Numbered from the stretch's first letter, positions 19,321 through 33,056 are shown. The stretch is 64,000 nt of DNA from Chinchilla lanigera (GCF_000276665.1 NW_004955473.1:9416865-9480864), one strand, 5' to 3'. Program-made: numbers and translations. Notes: generated by a model not told the origin, from the letters alone.

Positions 19321-21415
19321 CACATATGATATTTAATCTTATGTGTCTGAAATTTCTTCAGGAACATAAACAAGTAAAAATAAATTTAAAATATCTCCCT
19401 TGAAGGTATTAAATCTTGTGTTTCTTGGTGAAAATGTTATCTCAAAAGGTGAGAAAAATGTAGAAAAATTTAGAAAATATGAGAACAAAATGGATCTTAG
19501 CCAGAAAGTTAGAGTTCATATGTGGGAAATTGTAGTGAGAATTGCAATGTTAATCAATTCCAACTTCCATGGGTACGTACTGTGTGACATTTGAATTCTA
19601 CAGAAATAATTTCTAAAGTTGACTAATCATAAGAATCACCTGTGTCCCACAGAAATAATATAGATTGCCAGATTTTCTCCTTTGGAAAGTACTTTATAGG
19701 AAGTGTTCTAAGAGAAAGGAGTCTGCGTTTTAATCAACTCTCCCAGTAAGTATGACTCAATTAACCTGAGAAACATTGGTTTTTATTACTTTCCTCATAA
19801 CCCATAGTACATGTGAAAATAGATGATAAACTTCCAGAAACAGTAGGTATTCAATAAGTGTTTTCTCCCCTTTGTCTTTCTTCCTGGTTTTACGGCTTTT
19901 TCATGTAATTGTAATATCTAAGGAGGCTTGCACGTCTCCTGTCTAAAGCTCAGCTATGTGTGTGAAGGAGAATCATGCCATTACATATTATTATTCTCAA
20001 TTTCCGTATTTTGCCATGTTATCCTAGTGCTCATGCTCACCCAAATGACATACTGTCTATCATATCAAGCATTCCTTGCAATTGAATTTTGTTTAGAAAC
20101 TTGGTTTTAGTCCCTTTATCAATATCATTTTGCATTTATTGTTTTACTTTCCATCTAAGGAGGTTTCATATATCAATATTTTTCCTAGGATAAAGTAATA
20201 AAGGAATTACCTAATTTGTTATATTTTTGGAGAATAGTTCAGTATTACTATGACAGTATTTTAAGCAGCAGGATCACAGAACTAATGACAGCAGAGATAA
20301 AAGTGAAGGAAATAAAGGCAATTCTCCATCCAGTTCTCTTTCTACCGCGCTACACTGCTTCTCAGTTTGCATTAAAGAAAACAATTTTAAGCACTTATTT
20401 CAGGAAAAGATTTTAAATTTACCTACTACACATTCTAGAACATCTTTATTCTTCTAAATCTATAAACTATTTTATTCAAAATTGATAATATTTGGAATAA
20501 ATGTGAAATGAATTTATGATGCATCAAATAGAATTAACAGCATTATTATTCATTTATTGTTTTTTGCCCTTTAATGTACCCAAACTAGATATGTCAGGGT
20601 TAATTGTAAGGAGAAAAACCATTCTAACATGTATTTCTTTCTGTGGTCCTGAATTTCTCAGAAATGATGTCAATAGAAAAGAAAATTTCCAGTAACACTG
20701 ATTTTAAATGTGGTGCAGCACCTGACGTGACTGAACAGAAGTCCGTGGACTAAGCACAAATTTACTTTGCACTTGTATTTTCCTTATAGTGTTAGTTTCC
20801 CCACCCATATATCCGATTTTCCCAAAGTAGGCAGTAGGTTTCTCAGCAGCAGAAGCAATGTTTTAATTCCCTTTCTTTTTACCCAGCTTCTAGCAAACTG
20901 TCATTAAATGCATGAAATCAGGTTGTCAAATAATCACAAGGTACCACAGGGCCTGTTAGTGGCATTTGATTTGTTCAGGCCTTTCCTAAATTCAAGGGAA
21001 TGTGTAAACTACAGATCCTGTAAACTGACAACCCTCACACTGAATCGAGCCTTCATATAATGATTGTTAAGTAATTGGATTTTTAAACAAAATTGCATAA
21101 ATAATACAACATCCACACTGTCTGATGCTTGTTAACATTTATTGTACCTTTCACAATGCAGATACTAATTTCATTCTCCTCATAAGATATGGACTTTATA
21201 CAACACATCATTCTGATGATCAAGAAACTTTAACTTGGTAATTACACTAAATTTTTCCAGTGTCACCATTTTTTCTCTTATTTTTCCCTTTTCAGTGATA
21301 AGAGTCTAGAAAAAAATTTTACATTGTAAACTGTATATTGTAAGACAGTGACCAAGCCACCCATTAGCCATCCATTCTGCAGAAGAAATAAACCTAATTC
21401 ATTTTACTTGTTTTC
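19321..21415. other. No feature recognised
   Basis: AT-rich DNA with only short frames. Confidence 0.55.
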
Positions 21416-21419
21416 ACAA

Positions 21420-21790
21420 ATTGTCTGTATCTTTTTTTCCTCTCCATTCTCACACCAAATCTTACCACCACCAGTGATTTAAACCAAATGTAATCAGAAG
21501 CATCTTCATTCCTTTTCCTAAAACCCTTCCCTGAGTCTTCCTTGACTGTAGGATATGATCAAATCTCACACAAGGCCCTAACAACATAACTTCTACCCAA
21601 TTCTTTCATCTGAACTCTTGCTAACTCCTATCTTGCATTTCATGTTCCAGCAAATCTTTACTTGTGTTTTATCACTGTTCACCTATATATCTTCCTTCAG
21701 GAGGCCTTCTGTGCTTGGAATACTCATACCACTTATTTGTTCACCCTTTAACATCCCAAGTTTTCATTATTACCTCTAATCTGAAACAAC
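21420..21790. repeat. Old LINE-2-like sequence
   Basis: CCTTCCCTGAGTCTTCCTTG and TATATCTTCCTTCAGGAGGC are L2-type phrases; boundaries are vague. Confidence 0.45.
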
Positions 21791-22439
21791 TTCCATATTA
21801 AGGTGTGCATACCTGATGGGGCACACAAGATGATGCATGTTGGTGCAGAAAATGTTAGAGCCTTTATGGATATACACTCTTATCTTGTCTTTATACTATC
21901 AAGATTTTGCCAGTATAAAATATCGGGTTCTTTCCTTTGGAAACTACCACTCAGGAAATGGTCTGAGAAATCCACTTAATATACTGACTGGAAGTACTTA
22001 TTAAACAGACACATATACAGCTAAATTAACATGCAAATGTACCCTAAATTAAATAGATAAAAGGCATTTGCACTAAAATTTTCAGTCTCTTTCCACTTTT
22101 CATGATTTCTATAAATGACAGTGTCCACTCCTTTGGCATCAATTAGCAATGTAGATAATACAACTCCCACATTTATATTTTCTGCCTGAAAAATACTCCT
22201 GACCTTCACATGTAAATGTCCATTCAGCTAGAGAATATTTGCATCTAGATTTGCATCTAGATGTTCTGGATCTTCTCAAGATCAGTCTAAGTTTGAACGA
22301 ATTGTTTGTACTTCCTGATTTCTGCTATTTACTTATTTTCACCTGAATTTCCTACTTTTGCTAAATAACCAATTGTCTAATTTGGAAGTCAAGAAGCCTT
22401 TTTTGAATGTTCTTACACATCTATCAAATATTTTTCTAG

Positions 22440-23045
22440 TCTGTCATTCAACAGCCAGGTCTTTATTAGAAGCCCTCAACTTATAAAAACTGAGCTGATG
22501 CAAGTCTCCTAACTAGTGTCTGCACCTTCGATCTCATTTCTCTATAACTATTCTTTCCACCTGCTAGCACAGCACAGATCTCCCTTTAAATACAAGGAAG
22601 ATCATGGCACTTACTACTGACTTCATGGCCTAGGAGAGATAAAAGGTCATTGATAAAAATAGGGCCCTTGGGGCTGGGGATTTAGCTCAGTGGCACAGGG
22701 CCTGCCTGGCAAGCGCAAGGCAGTGAGTTCAATTCCTGGTACAGGAAAAAAACAAAAAAGGTAGGGCCCTGGCTATCTCTCCATGGTCATTTTATAATCC
22801 TCTCACAATATATAGACAACTACTTGTTTCCCAAGCATACCATGCACTTACGACTCAATACATTTACTCATATCAGGTGTTTTCTCAAGAATGTCTTCTT
22901 TTTGAGCCCTTGCATGGCACTGTGGCACCTACTTGTCTTTCACTAATGATAATTGTTTCTAAGTCTAGTTTGTTTTCTCTGTGTTGTTTCGTAACTCCTT
23001 GTGCTCTGTTCTTTTCGGTATGAAATGTGAGCATAGATTATATTT
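22440..23045. repeat. Old LINE-2-like sequence, split by an ID
   Basis: Reads as decayed L2 (AGATCATGGCACTTACTACT and following). The ID at 22670-22761 interrupts it. Confidence 0.4.
22670..22761 (+). repeat. ID SINE
   Basis: ID body ending in AAAAAAACAAAAAAGG. The 9-bp duplication TAGGGCCCT flanks it (22660-22668 and 22762-22770). Confidence 0.94.
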
Positions 23046-23249
23046 GAATGAAGAAATGAATTATCTGAAGATATTTTTGGGAAAATCTTAATGTTACCCA
23101 TATATGATTAAAAATCCAAAGGATGAACTTTATTTTTTTATTATAGTAAAGTTTTTAGAATAAGATATAACAATGACTTCTTTGTTTTTGTATCACAAAT
23201 TCTGAGGCTTGTAAACATCAGGTGACAATTTGTCTTTGGTGTTCATTGT

Positions 23250-23605
23250 TGAAAAAAAATATCTGACACCCAATGTTAAAGCAGGAAACATTTATTATAG
23301 CTCATACTTTGTAGAAATATCAGTCCACAGTCAGCTGCCTCTAAAGCAGGGTGACATGACAGGGATATGGCAGAAAAGAAAGAGTCCATGGCAGACCAGG
23401 CAGTGAAGCAGCAGCAGCAGGCCTCCCTTTGCCTTTCATTCCATCCAGGCTACAACCTTTTGGGTGATGCACCCACACCCAGCTTGGGCCTTCTATTATT
23501 CACATCCAAAACTGTGCTAGACCAGTTTAGTTACCACACACCTTTAATCCTAATATCACATACTCTAGATCCATCCACCCTGCAAAATCCCTATTTTAGT
23601 GCTAT
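23250..23605 (-). mobile_element. Probable antisense MaLR-like LTR
   Basis: AAACATTTATTATAGCTCAT (poly(A) region), ATGGCAGACCAGGCAGTGAA, then CATACTCTAGATCCATCCAC follow the antisense MaLR layout. Weaker than the other LTRs. Confidence 0.4.
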
Positions 23606-24239
23606 GGATCACTTTGACAGTATGAAGAAGCTTCTGAACCTCCTCTCAAAATAATACTTTTAAATAAATAAAATGCATAAAGAAATTATATGAAAATAAA
23701 TTTTTCAATGAATTTGAAAACTGTGATATAGTAAAATATATAGTCATAAAGTGATTATTTAGAAAGAGCTATTGGCACAATTATTATCTACTCTAATTCT
23801 GAAGTAACCAAAAGCATAAATGATATTTTGAGATAGCTACAAGAAACTTGATTTCTATTGATACAAATGCTATGGGCACTAATAATTCAACTCATAAAAA
23901 TTTGGTTTTAGTTCTAAACACATAAACTGACAATTGAAAAAATGCTACATTTTAATAAGCATAGTAGAAATAGAATAATTTCCTCATAAAATTTATAAAC
24001 TCCATATGTGAAAATCTACATATGTCATAAAAACTGTATGGAAGTAACACACACACACATACAGAGGCATATAGGTATAAAATCGGAGCTATCAAAATAG
24101 AAGCAGTAGTTTGCACAAAAGCTAATATTCTGGCTATTATATTGCATTATAATAGCCAGGATATTATCATTAGAGGAAATTAGTAAAAGATACAAAGACT
24201 ACTCTGGATCTTACAACTCCTAGTGCATCTACAATTCTC

Positions 24240-24332
24240 TCTCTTTTTTTTTTTTTTTGTACCAAGAATCGAACTCAGGACTTTGAGCTTGCCAGGGAGG
24301 CACTTGTGCCACTGAGCTATATCCCCAGCCCA
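24240..24332 (-). repeat. ID SINE
   Basis: Diverged reverse-strand ID with a poly-T end, flanked by TACAATTCTC (24230-24239 and 24333-24342). Confidence 0.93.
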
Positions 24333-24637
24333 TACAATTCTCATATTTATAAACTTTAGATAAAAATGTATATTACACTTGAAGAGCTCCTACATTAACA
24401 AAATCTTGAAACAATATTTTCTAGTATTCCATAAGGTGTATTCCAAAGGACATTATTAGTCCTGAAAAGTCAAGAAATTAAAAAGTCTCTAATTTAGACT
24501 TGTCCAACAGTATTTGCACACACCCAAGCACTTATTTTTTTTTGGAATACTCATTAGTATCTCAAAAGGCTTAACTTCCACAGAATCCATTCTGAAAGTG
24601 TCGACTTTTTTTATCTCAGGATCATGTCAGTTCTTAC

Positions 24638-24836
24638 CATAGCATCCATTAAAACCACTGAAGACAACAATTGAGTTAGGATTTTTCAACAGACTGTTAC
24701 CACTCTTGACTCTTAGTTTTTGAACTACATGGTTTGGAGAACTGCTTGTTTGAAATGATAAGGCAACAGGGTGAAAGGTTCCGTGGGTGTACTGTAACAC
24801 TTTCACACTAGTCATTTTCCTTTGCAATTCAGTGAG
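24638..24836 (-). other. Open frame bounded by splice-like signals
   Basis: On the minus strand, TTCAATTCAATATAG precedes 24836 and CTATG/GTAAGAA follows 24638, leaving a 199-bp open segment (66 codons). I do not recognise the peptide. It contains no Cys-rich or other diagnostic motif. Chance is a real possibility. Confidence 0.2.
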
Positions 24837-25149
24837 CTATATTGAATTGAAAATTAATCTGTCAATGATCAAAGCAAAAGAAAAATAAAAGTGTTTTAAG
24901 AAATAAGGAAATCAATTTAAAGGAACAGAGAAGAAACTATATAAAAACATATCTACCATGAGATACAACCAGAACTATCTCTAAAATATACTCACATTTG
25001 AAGAGTTTGAAGTGTGCTCATTTATATGCTTAGTGAAAATAGCTCTAGGTTGTTTTGTTTAGCATATTAATTTTTTGAATCTTTCTATCCCAATATGTCT
25101 GATGGACATTACTATGAGAAAGATAAAACTTCATTAAGTTTGATACAGT

Positions 25150-25285
25150 ACAGCGTGATGGAACAAACATTGAACTTTGAAACATGAAATTAGGATTCTA
25201 ATCTTAACTCTGTCACTGCATGACCTTAAACAAGTCTTTTCACTTTGCTTATCAATTTCTTCACTTTTAAACTATCCATGTTTTG
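25150..25285 (+). repeat. MIR
   Basis: GGATTCTAATCTTAACTCTG, CACTGCATGACCTTAAACAA and TCAATTTCTTCACTTTTAAA follow MIR order. Confidence 0.8.
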
Positions 25286-25544
25286 TTGCTTGTATTCATA
25301 ATTGAAAGAAGAAATGGAAACATATTACAGTATGAAAATGAAAAGACATGGAAATTCAAAAATAAAATAACGATGTTTAGATTACAACATCTTAAGGGAA
25401 ACTTTTAGTTCTATAGAGCTATTCCTTTATTTGAGATAACAAAATAACCATTATGCTCAAATTAGATGTATAATTGTGAACACTTATCAAGTGTTTATAT
25501 TGCAATTTTTGTGTGTTTTACATATATCAATTGCTTGAATCATC

Positions 25545-25670
25545 ACTAAAACATATGAGATAATTATTACTATCATGTCTCTTTCATAGATTTAAGAAAT
25601 GGAGACATTGAGAAGCCAAGCAATTTGACTAATGTCGCATACCTAATGAGTGGAAAAGCACAGATTTAAC
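25545..25670 (-). repeat. MIR
   Basis: TAAGAAATGGAGACATTGAG, then CTAATGTCGCATACCTAATG: antisense MIR. Confidence 0.65.
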
Positions 25671-27605
25671 TTGTGAAGTTGTATCATCTCTTCGAAAAAA
25701 TAAAACATTTAGCACCATGCTCCTGAAACATTATTTTTGCATGCACAAGGCTCTTGCCAAGTCTAGGTGATTGTTGTAAGCCTGCCAAAACTTGACTATT
25801 CAGATAAGTATTACCTAAAGAACAATGGGAACTGGGCACACTAATATTTGTAGAGAATCTTCTTTCATGCTCATGTGCCAAGTTAGCTCACTCTTGGAAC
25901 GCAAGTTCTACAAGAACAAAGCAAGCTAATGATATCACTGCTTGTGTAACCTTACCTACAAAAGCCTTTTCCCAACAATCAAGTGCAGAACAGAGCATTG
26001 AGGAGAGGTTAGGTACTATGTTCCAGCCAGCCACCACTGGAAACTCTGAGTACTCCCTATAGATTCCCCTATTGGTACACCACTACCAGACTGCTAGCAA
26101 TTTCCCTATATAGGGTAAAAGTGCACCCCGTGGTGGGCCCCTACACAGTTTATGCAAAGAAGATGCAGCAGCATACAAGCTGGCCTTCTCCAAAAGACCA
26201 GTCTTGTTTTTACAGAGTTGGAGCTTTTTGTAACGTCTGTGTAGGGATAGAAGGCTGCAGGTTGTGTAACATTACTTAACCAGCGTTTCAATCAATCATG
26301 CTGAAATAATGAAACTCCAGTAATTTGGATACTGAAGCTCAGGAGAACTTCCCTGGTTAACAATATTCTACGTACATTGTTATAAATTGATATGTCTTGA
26401 CTCACTGGAAAAGAACTCTGGAATCTTCAGATTTGAGACTCTCTTGGACCTTACCATATGCAACTCTTTTTTCAGCTTCTCTTGATTTGTACCATTTTTA
26501 CTGTTATAAATTTTGCTTCTATAAATAGCAGTTTTATAAATACAATGTTACACTGTAGTGAATTACTGAAACTGATGAATGGAGGAAAAGCCATAAATCT
26601 GTTGGCTGGAAATGTGGATGGAAAGGGATCACCTAAACTTGTGGCTGGTCTGTGAAATGAGCTAAGATTTTTGGAGTATTTTGTGCCTTCAACCTGTGAG
26701 GTTTAGGCTAACTCCAGGTGGTTAGAATCAGAAGTGATGGAAATAGTCCAATATGATTTGGCTTAGAGTATACCACCATAGAGATTTAAGAGTTGACACT
26801 TGGAAATTTGCATAATGTACAAGAATTGTCCAAATAGCTTTTTTATATAATATTTCAAATATGTCAATTTCATAAATCATAATGACTTTGAATTCTAAAA
26901 TACTACTTGCATAGTCATTAAACAAAACACATAATCTATTAAATTATACACCTCAGTACACATGACTGAATTTTTTGGTGTAAACTAAAACTTTTGTGAT
27001 TTCTCTTTCTTTATGAAAAACAAAGCCTTTCAACCAAGATATTTTCATCATACTAAATAAACTGATTGTATCCGTCAGCTTCCTGTCAGTATTAGACAGG
27101 TCATTTCAAAACAAACTTTAATTATTTTGAGTCTAACTCCAAACTCCAATCAAAACTTTAATATTCCATCTCTATTCTTTAAACTAAACTCATAGTGACA
27201 TCAACATGGTTAGGAAAAAATCTTAAATATGTATAAATACTTAGGTATATATAAGTACGCATATTATAATGTTGAGTTTTGAGTATCACTGCAGTTCTAC
27301 AGCTATGCTGAGATGTTGAAACTTGTTATTCAAATAAGAGAAAGCCATTTATTTGTTGACTGTAATGGATTTTCTGTATTTAACTTAAAGAAAACACAAC
27401 CCATTAAAGAAAAGAAGGTTAGAGGGAAATAAGGAATCTAGTAATTAGTTGGACTTACCCCCAACATTTGCATGCTAAGTCGATTTGTTTAGTGTTTCAG
27501 AAAGAAGCTAAGACTATCCAATCTGATTTTCTATTAAAGTGAAGGTTTATTGACCATTGGTGCTTAGTTCACTTTCCAATCTTCATGACAAAGAGCAGTT
27601 TTAGA
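25671..27605. other. No feature recognised
   Basis: The part 25870-26290 is less AT-rich and might be a decayed LTR, but I cannot show it. Confidence 0.5.
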
Positions 27606-27609
27606 TTTA

Positions 27610-27692
27610 GCGCTTCATTCATCTTTTCAACAAATGTTATTGATTACTCATTATGTACCCTGCACTATGTTAGGCACTAACAAAACAGATGT

Positions 27693-27731
<39 letters not shown>

Positions 27732-28080
27732 CTCTCTCTTTCTCTCCTCCTGCCCCCAAGGGACTCTTATCTAATGGGAGAAACAACTAAGGAAACAGAC
27801 AATTAAAATACATCAGAGCAAATTCTGTAAAAGCGATAACCAAAATGTTCTATTGGACAGAGAAGATGGAACAAGTGACTCTATCTGAGAGTGGCAAGAA
27901 AGGATTTATAAAGAGAAGGAAGACCTAGGACAACGCTGCCAGCTGGAGTTTGGGAACATGTCAGGACAAGGAAAGGGACTTGCAGAAATAGAACCATAGT
28001 GACAGTAGTGACTATCCTGGTTGCTTTACTGAAACTACGGGCATTCCTGGGACATAAAACTGGGAGTGAAATCCAAGAAA
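27610..28080. repeat. Old interspersed repeat (L2-like) with a microsatellite
   Basis: TCAACAAATGTTATTGATTA, CTGCACTATGTTAGGCACTA, then CTAATGGGAGAAACAACTAA. This matches a common ancient mammalian repeat that I associate with L2. The (AC)n/(TC)n microsatellite sits inside it. Confidence 0.5.
27695..27747. repeat. (AC)n-(TC)n microsatellite
   Basis: About 17 AC units followed directly by TC/CT units. Confidence 0.97.
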
Positions 28081-28395
28081 GTTACAGGGAAACTTGGGGA
28101 AGTTTTTTAGCTTTCAAGGAAATTGTATTCCCTGATTAGGTTAGGAAGAGCATTCCTAAAAAGATATGGTTACATCACACATAAAATGCCTAAGTATTCT
28201 TTTAAAGCATTTTTTGTTTCAGGCACATATTGTGTATATGCATACATGCTTTTATAGGTAAAAGTCAATCAAGCAATTTCTCATTCTTTATTTCAACATT
28301 TTCTTAATTTTTGAGCAAGTATCTGTTTATTAGAGAGTATATGGGGATCTCTTGTCTCCAGTGAATACATCTTGCAAACAAGAAAACTTTATGGG

Positions 28396-30674
28396 TTTCT
28401 TAGTCACTTTCCTGTTCCTGAGATACAAAAGAGGAAAAGAAGAAATTGGCCCTTAGTTTCGGAGATCACACTCCATGTATAGTCACCTAACTCCAAGGTA
28501 GAAACATAATGGTAGAAGAGCTAGGCAGAGGAAAACTGCTCATAGCATGGCAGCCAGGAAGCAGAGAAAAAGAAAGAGCCATGAAGGAATGTACACTCAT
28601 CCCAGTCATGCCCTCCACTGACCCACCTTAACCATGACCCAGCTCCTTGCAGCACATTTAGCTGTAAACACATCACTAGACTAACAGATAATATAGTACC
28701 TCATGATCCAATTATCTTCCACATACATGAGGCTTTATGGGACACTCCATATCTAAACAATAACTTTCCTCTCCTGGCCCCCAAAAGACTCATGTCCATC
28801 TTTTTATGTAAAATATATTTTATCTGTCCCTAAGAGTTAGCAAACCTTAACAGTTTCAACTTTGCTGGAATGTGCAATTCCAAAGTCTCCTCTGAGACTC
28901 AAGGTAAACACTGATCTCTGAGAGCCTATAAAAATAAAAAGGAAAGTTAAACACTGTCGTCATACAATGGCACAGGGTAAACATTCTCATTCAAAAGGAA
29001 AGAAATAGGGGTATAGAAAGAAATGGGACCAAAGCAAGATCAAAACCCAGCAGTACAAACATTATACCCTGTAGCTCCATGTTCAGCACTGGGAAAGTTG
29101 CAGAAAGATGTGAAGTTCAAATGGCTTGGGTGAGCATGCCCCAGTGGCAGCACTAGGTGCAGCCTTCAAGGCCTCTCTCTTAGGGTGACTCCACTCATTT
29201 GCTGTGGCGGTTTTTCACCAGATGATGCTCACTTCTGGCATCTCCAACTTACTCGGCTTTCGGGTGAACTTTCAGCTTCACTCTCCCAGCTTCATGCACT
29301 ACCCTCGCAAGAGCACACTGCATGGCCTCAAAGGCTTTTTCTTCTGAAATCTGGATGGAAACCTGCATGACTCATAACTCTTGCTTTCTGCATGCCTGTA
29401 AAAATAACACCATGTGGGTGATGCCAGGTTCTTCCACCAGCTTGAGCAGTAGATTGGGTCCCTTGCATCATGGCTGCAGAAGCCTCTGAGTTCCTTCATG
29501 GTTCTGGTGGACTCAATACTGGGGAACCAATTTTGGAAGATGGTTCTCTCAAACTGTCTTCTCAGGGCAAAGTCTTTCAATTTTCCACATTTGGACCTGT
29601 AACGGGTACTATCTTGCTGATTCCTGAGAGGCTTTCAAATCATCTTTACTATTGTCCTAATGAAAAGTATTTGGCTTCTTTTGAATGCCATTTTTTTCAA
29701 CAACCATGTTCTCCTTTACTCCAGTTTTGTAAGTGCTTCTTTTCTGGCAAAATTGAACTTTTTAAATAGGTTCTTTTTCCATTTGTCAATGTAGATCTGT
29801 CAAAGAGCTGCCAGCAGTATCCACACTACAACTGGAGTGAATGTTCTTTTGCCCTGAAATTTCCTCTACCAGATTAATTGGGCCAATATCCTTGATTTCA
29901 GTCTCCAGCAAATTCTCATGTTCTGCCAAAGCAAAACTCACATGATCTTGAGTTTAACTGCTAATGGAAAATTTGTTCCCAACCAAAACCTCTTGAACCT
30001 AGGCTTTACCATCTGAATTTCTTCCAGCATTCTGGTCTTTTGAGCAATGACCAGAATATTCCATTAAGATTGTTTTAGAGCATTCTAAGGCTTTTCTAGC
30101 TGATGTTCCCAAAACTCCTACATGCCAGTTCCAAAGGGTTCTGATCCACAAGGTTAGATAGTTATAACAGCTTTCTATTCCTGGTATCAAATGCCAATTT
30201 ACTTATATTTTCATTGCTGGGACATTATTCCCAATACCTGCATCTTAAAGGAGCAGAGCTTTATTTTGGCTTACAGTTTTAGTTGTCTCAGTGCATGTCT
30301 AGTCATCTGGCTCCAAGACAAAATTTATGGTTGAAGAGCCTAAGGGAGGACAAAAGCTCACGTCATGTCATAGAGAAAACAGAGAAAGAAGGGAGGAGCT
30401 CAGACAAAAGATATTACCCCCCACCCAGTGACCTGCCTCTAACTAAGCCCTGTCTCTTAATTGCAAGTCAGCTAGATTATTTTTTTATTTTTTATTTTTT
30501 TTTGGTTTTTCTCCGGTACCGGGAACCGAACTCACGACCTTGCACTTGCCAGGCAGGCGCTTTTTGCCGCTGAGCTAAATCCCCAGCCCCCAAGTCAGCT
30601 AGATTATCCCCATGATGCAATCACCTTCGAAACCCATGAGTCTTTGGGGGATACATAAGGTCAAAATCATAACA
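28396..30674 (-). mobile_element. MaLR element, LTR-internal-LTR, antisense
   Basis: Both ends look like related antisense MaLR LTRs (GTCACTTTCCTGTTCCTGAG at about 28402; CTGGGACATTATTCCCAATA at about 30220). Both contain the 'gaggaaaa.ctca..catg.ca' block and a late 'catgag/atgag' block. The region between reads as non-coding MaLR internal sequence, including the segment just before the far LTR (CCAGTTCCAAAGGGTTCTG ... CCTGGTATCAAATGCCAATT). A perfect 5-bp duplication ATGGG flanks the whole (28391-28395 and 30675-30679). An ID interrupts the distal LTR. No protein can be made. Confidence 0.75.
30481..30590 (-). repeat. ID SINE, young subfamily, inserted in a MaLR LTR
   Basis: Near-consensus reverse-strand ID with both young-subfamily marks. 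A perfect 17-bp duplication CAAGTCAGCTAGATTAT flanks it (30464-30480 and 30591-30607), one of the cleanest in the window. Confidence 0.96.
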
Positions 30675-31269
30675 ATGGGTTTCTTTTATTTATTTCTGTG
30701 TCTGTCCTATAAAAGCCTCCTTGGGTTTTATTGGTAGCACTGAATAACTTCTGGTTTGGGGCATTTCATTAATGAGATGTTGCTTCCTCAAACTGTAAAA
30801 CTTTGTGTGCTCACTTTACTTGTAAACATGGGCATGAGACTTGCAGAATACACAGGGCATATTCTCAAAAGAGGCTCAACAATTGATTTAATATTCTGCT
30901 TTTGCCATCACGAAATTCTTAATCTTGCCTTTCACTTGCAGCTTTGTAAGTGAAGTCCTGTGGGACACAGATGTGTCCCCTTTAGCAGAGGAGATATGCC
31001 CGGTGGTAGTATGAAATCATGAGCAAAAGATCCAATAGTCTAGTGAGCACTGAAAAGGTAATTTGGCTGCTTGAGACACGTTCTTTGGTTTGGGACAGGA
31101 TAGGGCTCTGAAAAAGACTCATGAGAATGATCGGACCTATTAGGTAGGCACAGATAGGAAGCTGTGGTAGTTGCCACAGCAGTAGAAATAGCAGTGATTA
31201 TGGCCATAGCTTTGTACAGAAAAAAAGGAAGGATTACATATGGGGTTCATGTTGGGAACTGAAGTGAGG

Positions 31270-31570
31270 GTCAAGGTTATCTATCCATAATGCTAAATGA
31301 GAAAAAGCAGACACTGAAGGTTAAATATTACATTTTCCCCTATATGAGAAACTCAAAATCCAAATAAAAGGCAAAGCAAAATAGAGATGGGAAGAAACAG
31401 TGATGTAGGCCTTGTGGAGATGGGAAGGGAATGTGAGAAGTAGGGAGAGTGAATGGCAGAAGTCAAGGGGGAGCGAAAATGATCAAGATGGGCTATGTAG
31501 TGTATCAATTACCCCAAAATGAATGTTAATTATAATGTATCACAAACATATGAATAATAATAAAGAAAAA
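31270..31570 (+). mobile_element. LINE-1 3' end
   Basis: ATAATGCTAAATGAGAAAAA, then ATATGAGAAACTCAAAATCC, a purine-rich tract, and AATAATAATAAAGAAAAA at the end. Typical decayed L1 3' UTR. Confidence 0.75.
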
Positions 31571-32685
31571 TATGAAAAAGAATGTACTCCTCTCACTCCA
31601 AAATGTACTGTCTTGATATTTTGCATTTATGTTATCATTTCTTCAGTCCTTAATGAAATATATGTTTATCTTTTATGAAAGGATTAACTCTCTATTCTGG
31701 AATCCTGTTTCCGCAGCACTTGAACAAATATTAATTCTGTGGGTCTGTACTACCAGAGCTCAGCGGTAATCTCTGTCAACAAATTACTACAAAATAAAAA
31801 TATACAAATGAATATTGCAATAAAGTATATCAACACACTGTTAGGAATTTTTAAAGAGTTTAGAATTTCTGGATTTGAAAACTGCTGCAGTATTGCCAAG
31901 CAAAAATACATGAATTTAATCATATGAATGAAAGTTAAAGAATTCAACTGCCATTTGAAGTTTATTAATCAATTATTAATAGAAAAGAAAATATTTATTT
32001 TTTCTCATAATTGAAGATATAGCCATAAAATATTTAAACAGGCATCTCGAATTAGATATAGACCATGAAACCAGTTTCAATCTCTTCTATAACCTTCACA
32101 ATTTGCAGAAAAGATCTGAGAACATATTACAGTGCCATCATACAAACTAGCATTTATAAATGAATTCATGTATAAATGAAACTGATTTGCATGAGGATTT
32201 AATTTTTTAGAAAAAATGTTCTGTGAGAAATATGAGCTATAGGTGTACTAAAACTTATATTTAGAGCTAATTTATCAGAAATAATCTCAGTGTTGTCAGA
32301 GCCAGTATAGTATTCTTAAGAGTTGCACTAGTAGAAAGACCCTTCTAACTTAAAAATTATCAGAAATTATTTGCAATGTTTCATTTATCACTGCTACTAC
32401 AGCACTTCACAAGTACACAGTTTGATGAATCAATCAATGAATCTTCAGAAAAGTGAGCCACAAATATCTCATGGTAGAACAAGCTAACATACTAATATCA
32501 TATGATCATTTATTGTATTATGTGGAATTACTATACAACATATGATTTTCTTAGCAAATTTAAAGGTTATTGTTATTCATGAGTTACTGTTACTCTTATT
32601 ATGTTTCATCAGTAGTAAAATATTTTAAGGAAAATTGATTTATGTGTTAATATATAGTCTATAAACTATAATTCTCCCCAGCCCT
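31571..32685. other. No feature recognised
   Basis: Very AT-rich; nothing supportable. Confidence 0.55.
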
Positions 32686-32689
32686 TTTT

Positions 32690-32815
32690 AAGTTTTATTT
32701 TGAGATAAGTTCTTGTTTATTTACTAAGTTGACTAAGCTGTGGTCAAAATTTGAATCCTCGTTCTTCAGTCTCCCAGAGGGCTGGGATTACAGATATGTG
32801 CCTCCACACCTGCTT
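32690..32815 (-). repeat. Old B1-type SINE
   Basis: Reverse strand: TTTGAGATAAGTTCTTG at one end and CCCAGAGGGCTGGGATTACA at the other. Confidence 0.7.
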
Positions 32816-33056
32816 TTCCTGCTTATTAAACAAGGTTGCCCATATTTTCATTTTGCACTGCATCCTGCAAAGTGTGTAGCCACCCTCTTTAAAATGATTA
32901 CCATAGAGTAAGAAATAAAAAGGACATTAGTCATTCTAACAAGGACTTTGTCCTTTGAATAGATATAACCTAAAGCAGATAAAGGTACAATATTGTGCCT
33001 GTACATGCTCAGGATACTTATCCTAGTCCCCTTTCTTATTCAAAAGGTAAGACAGT

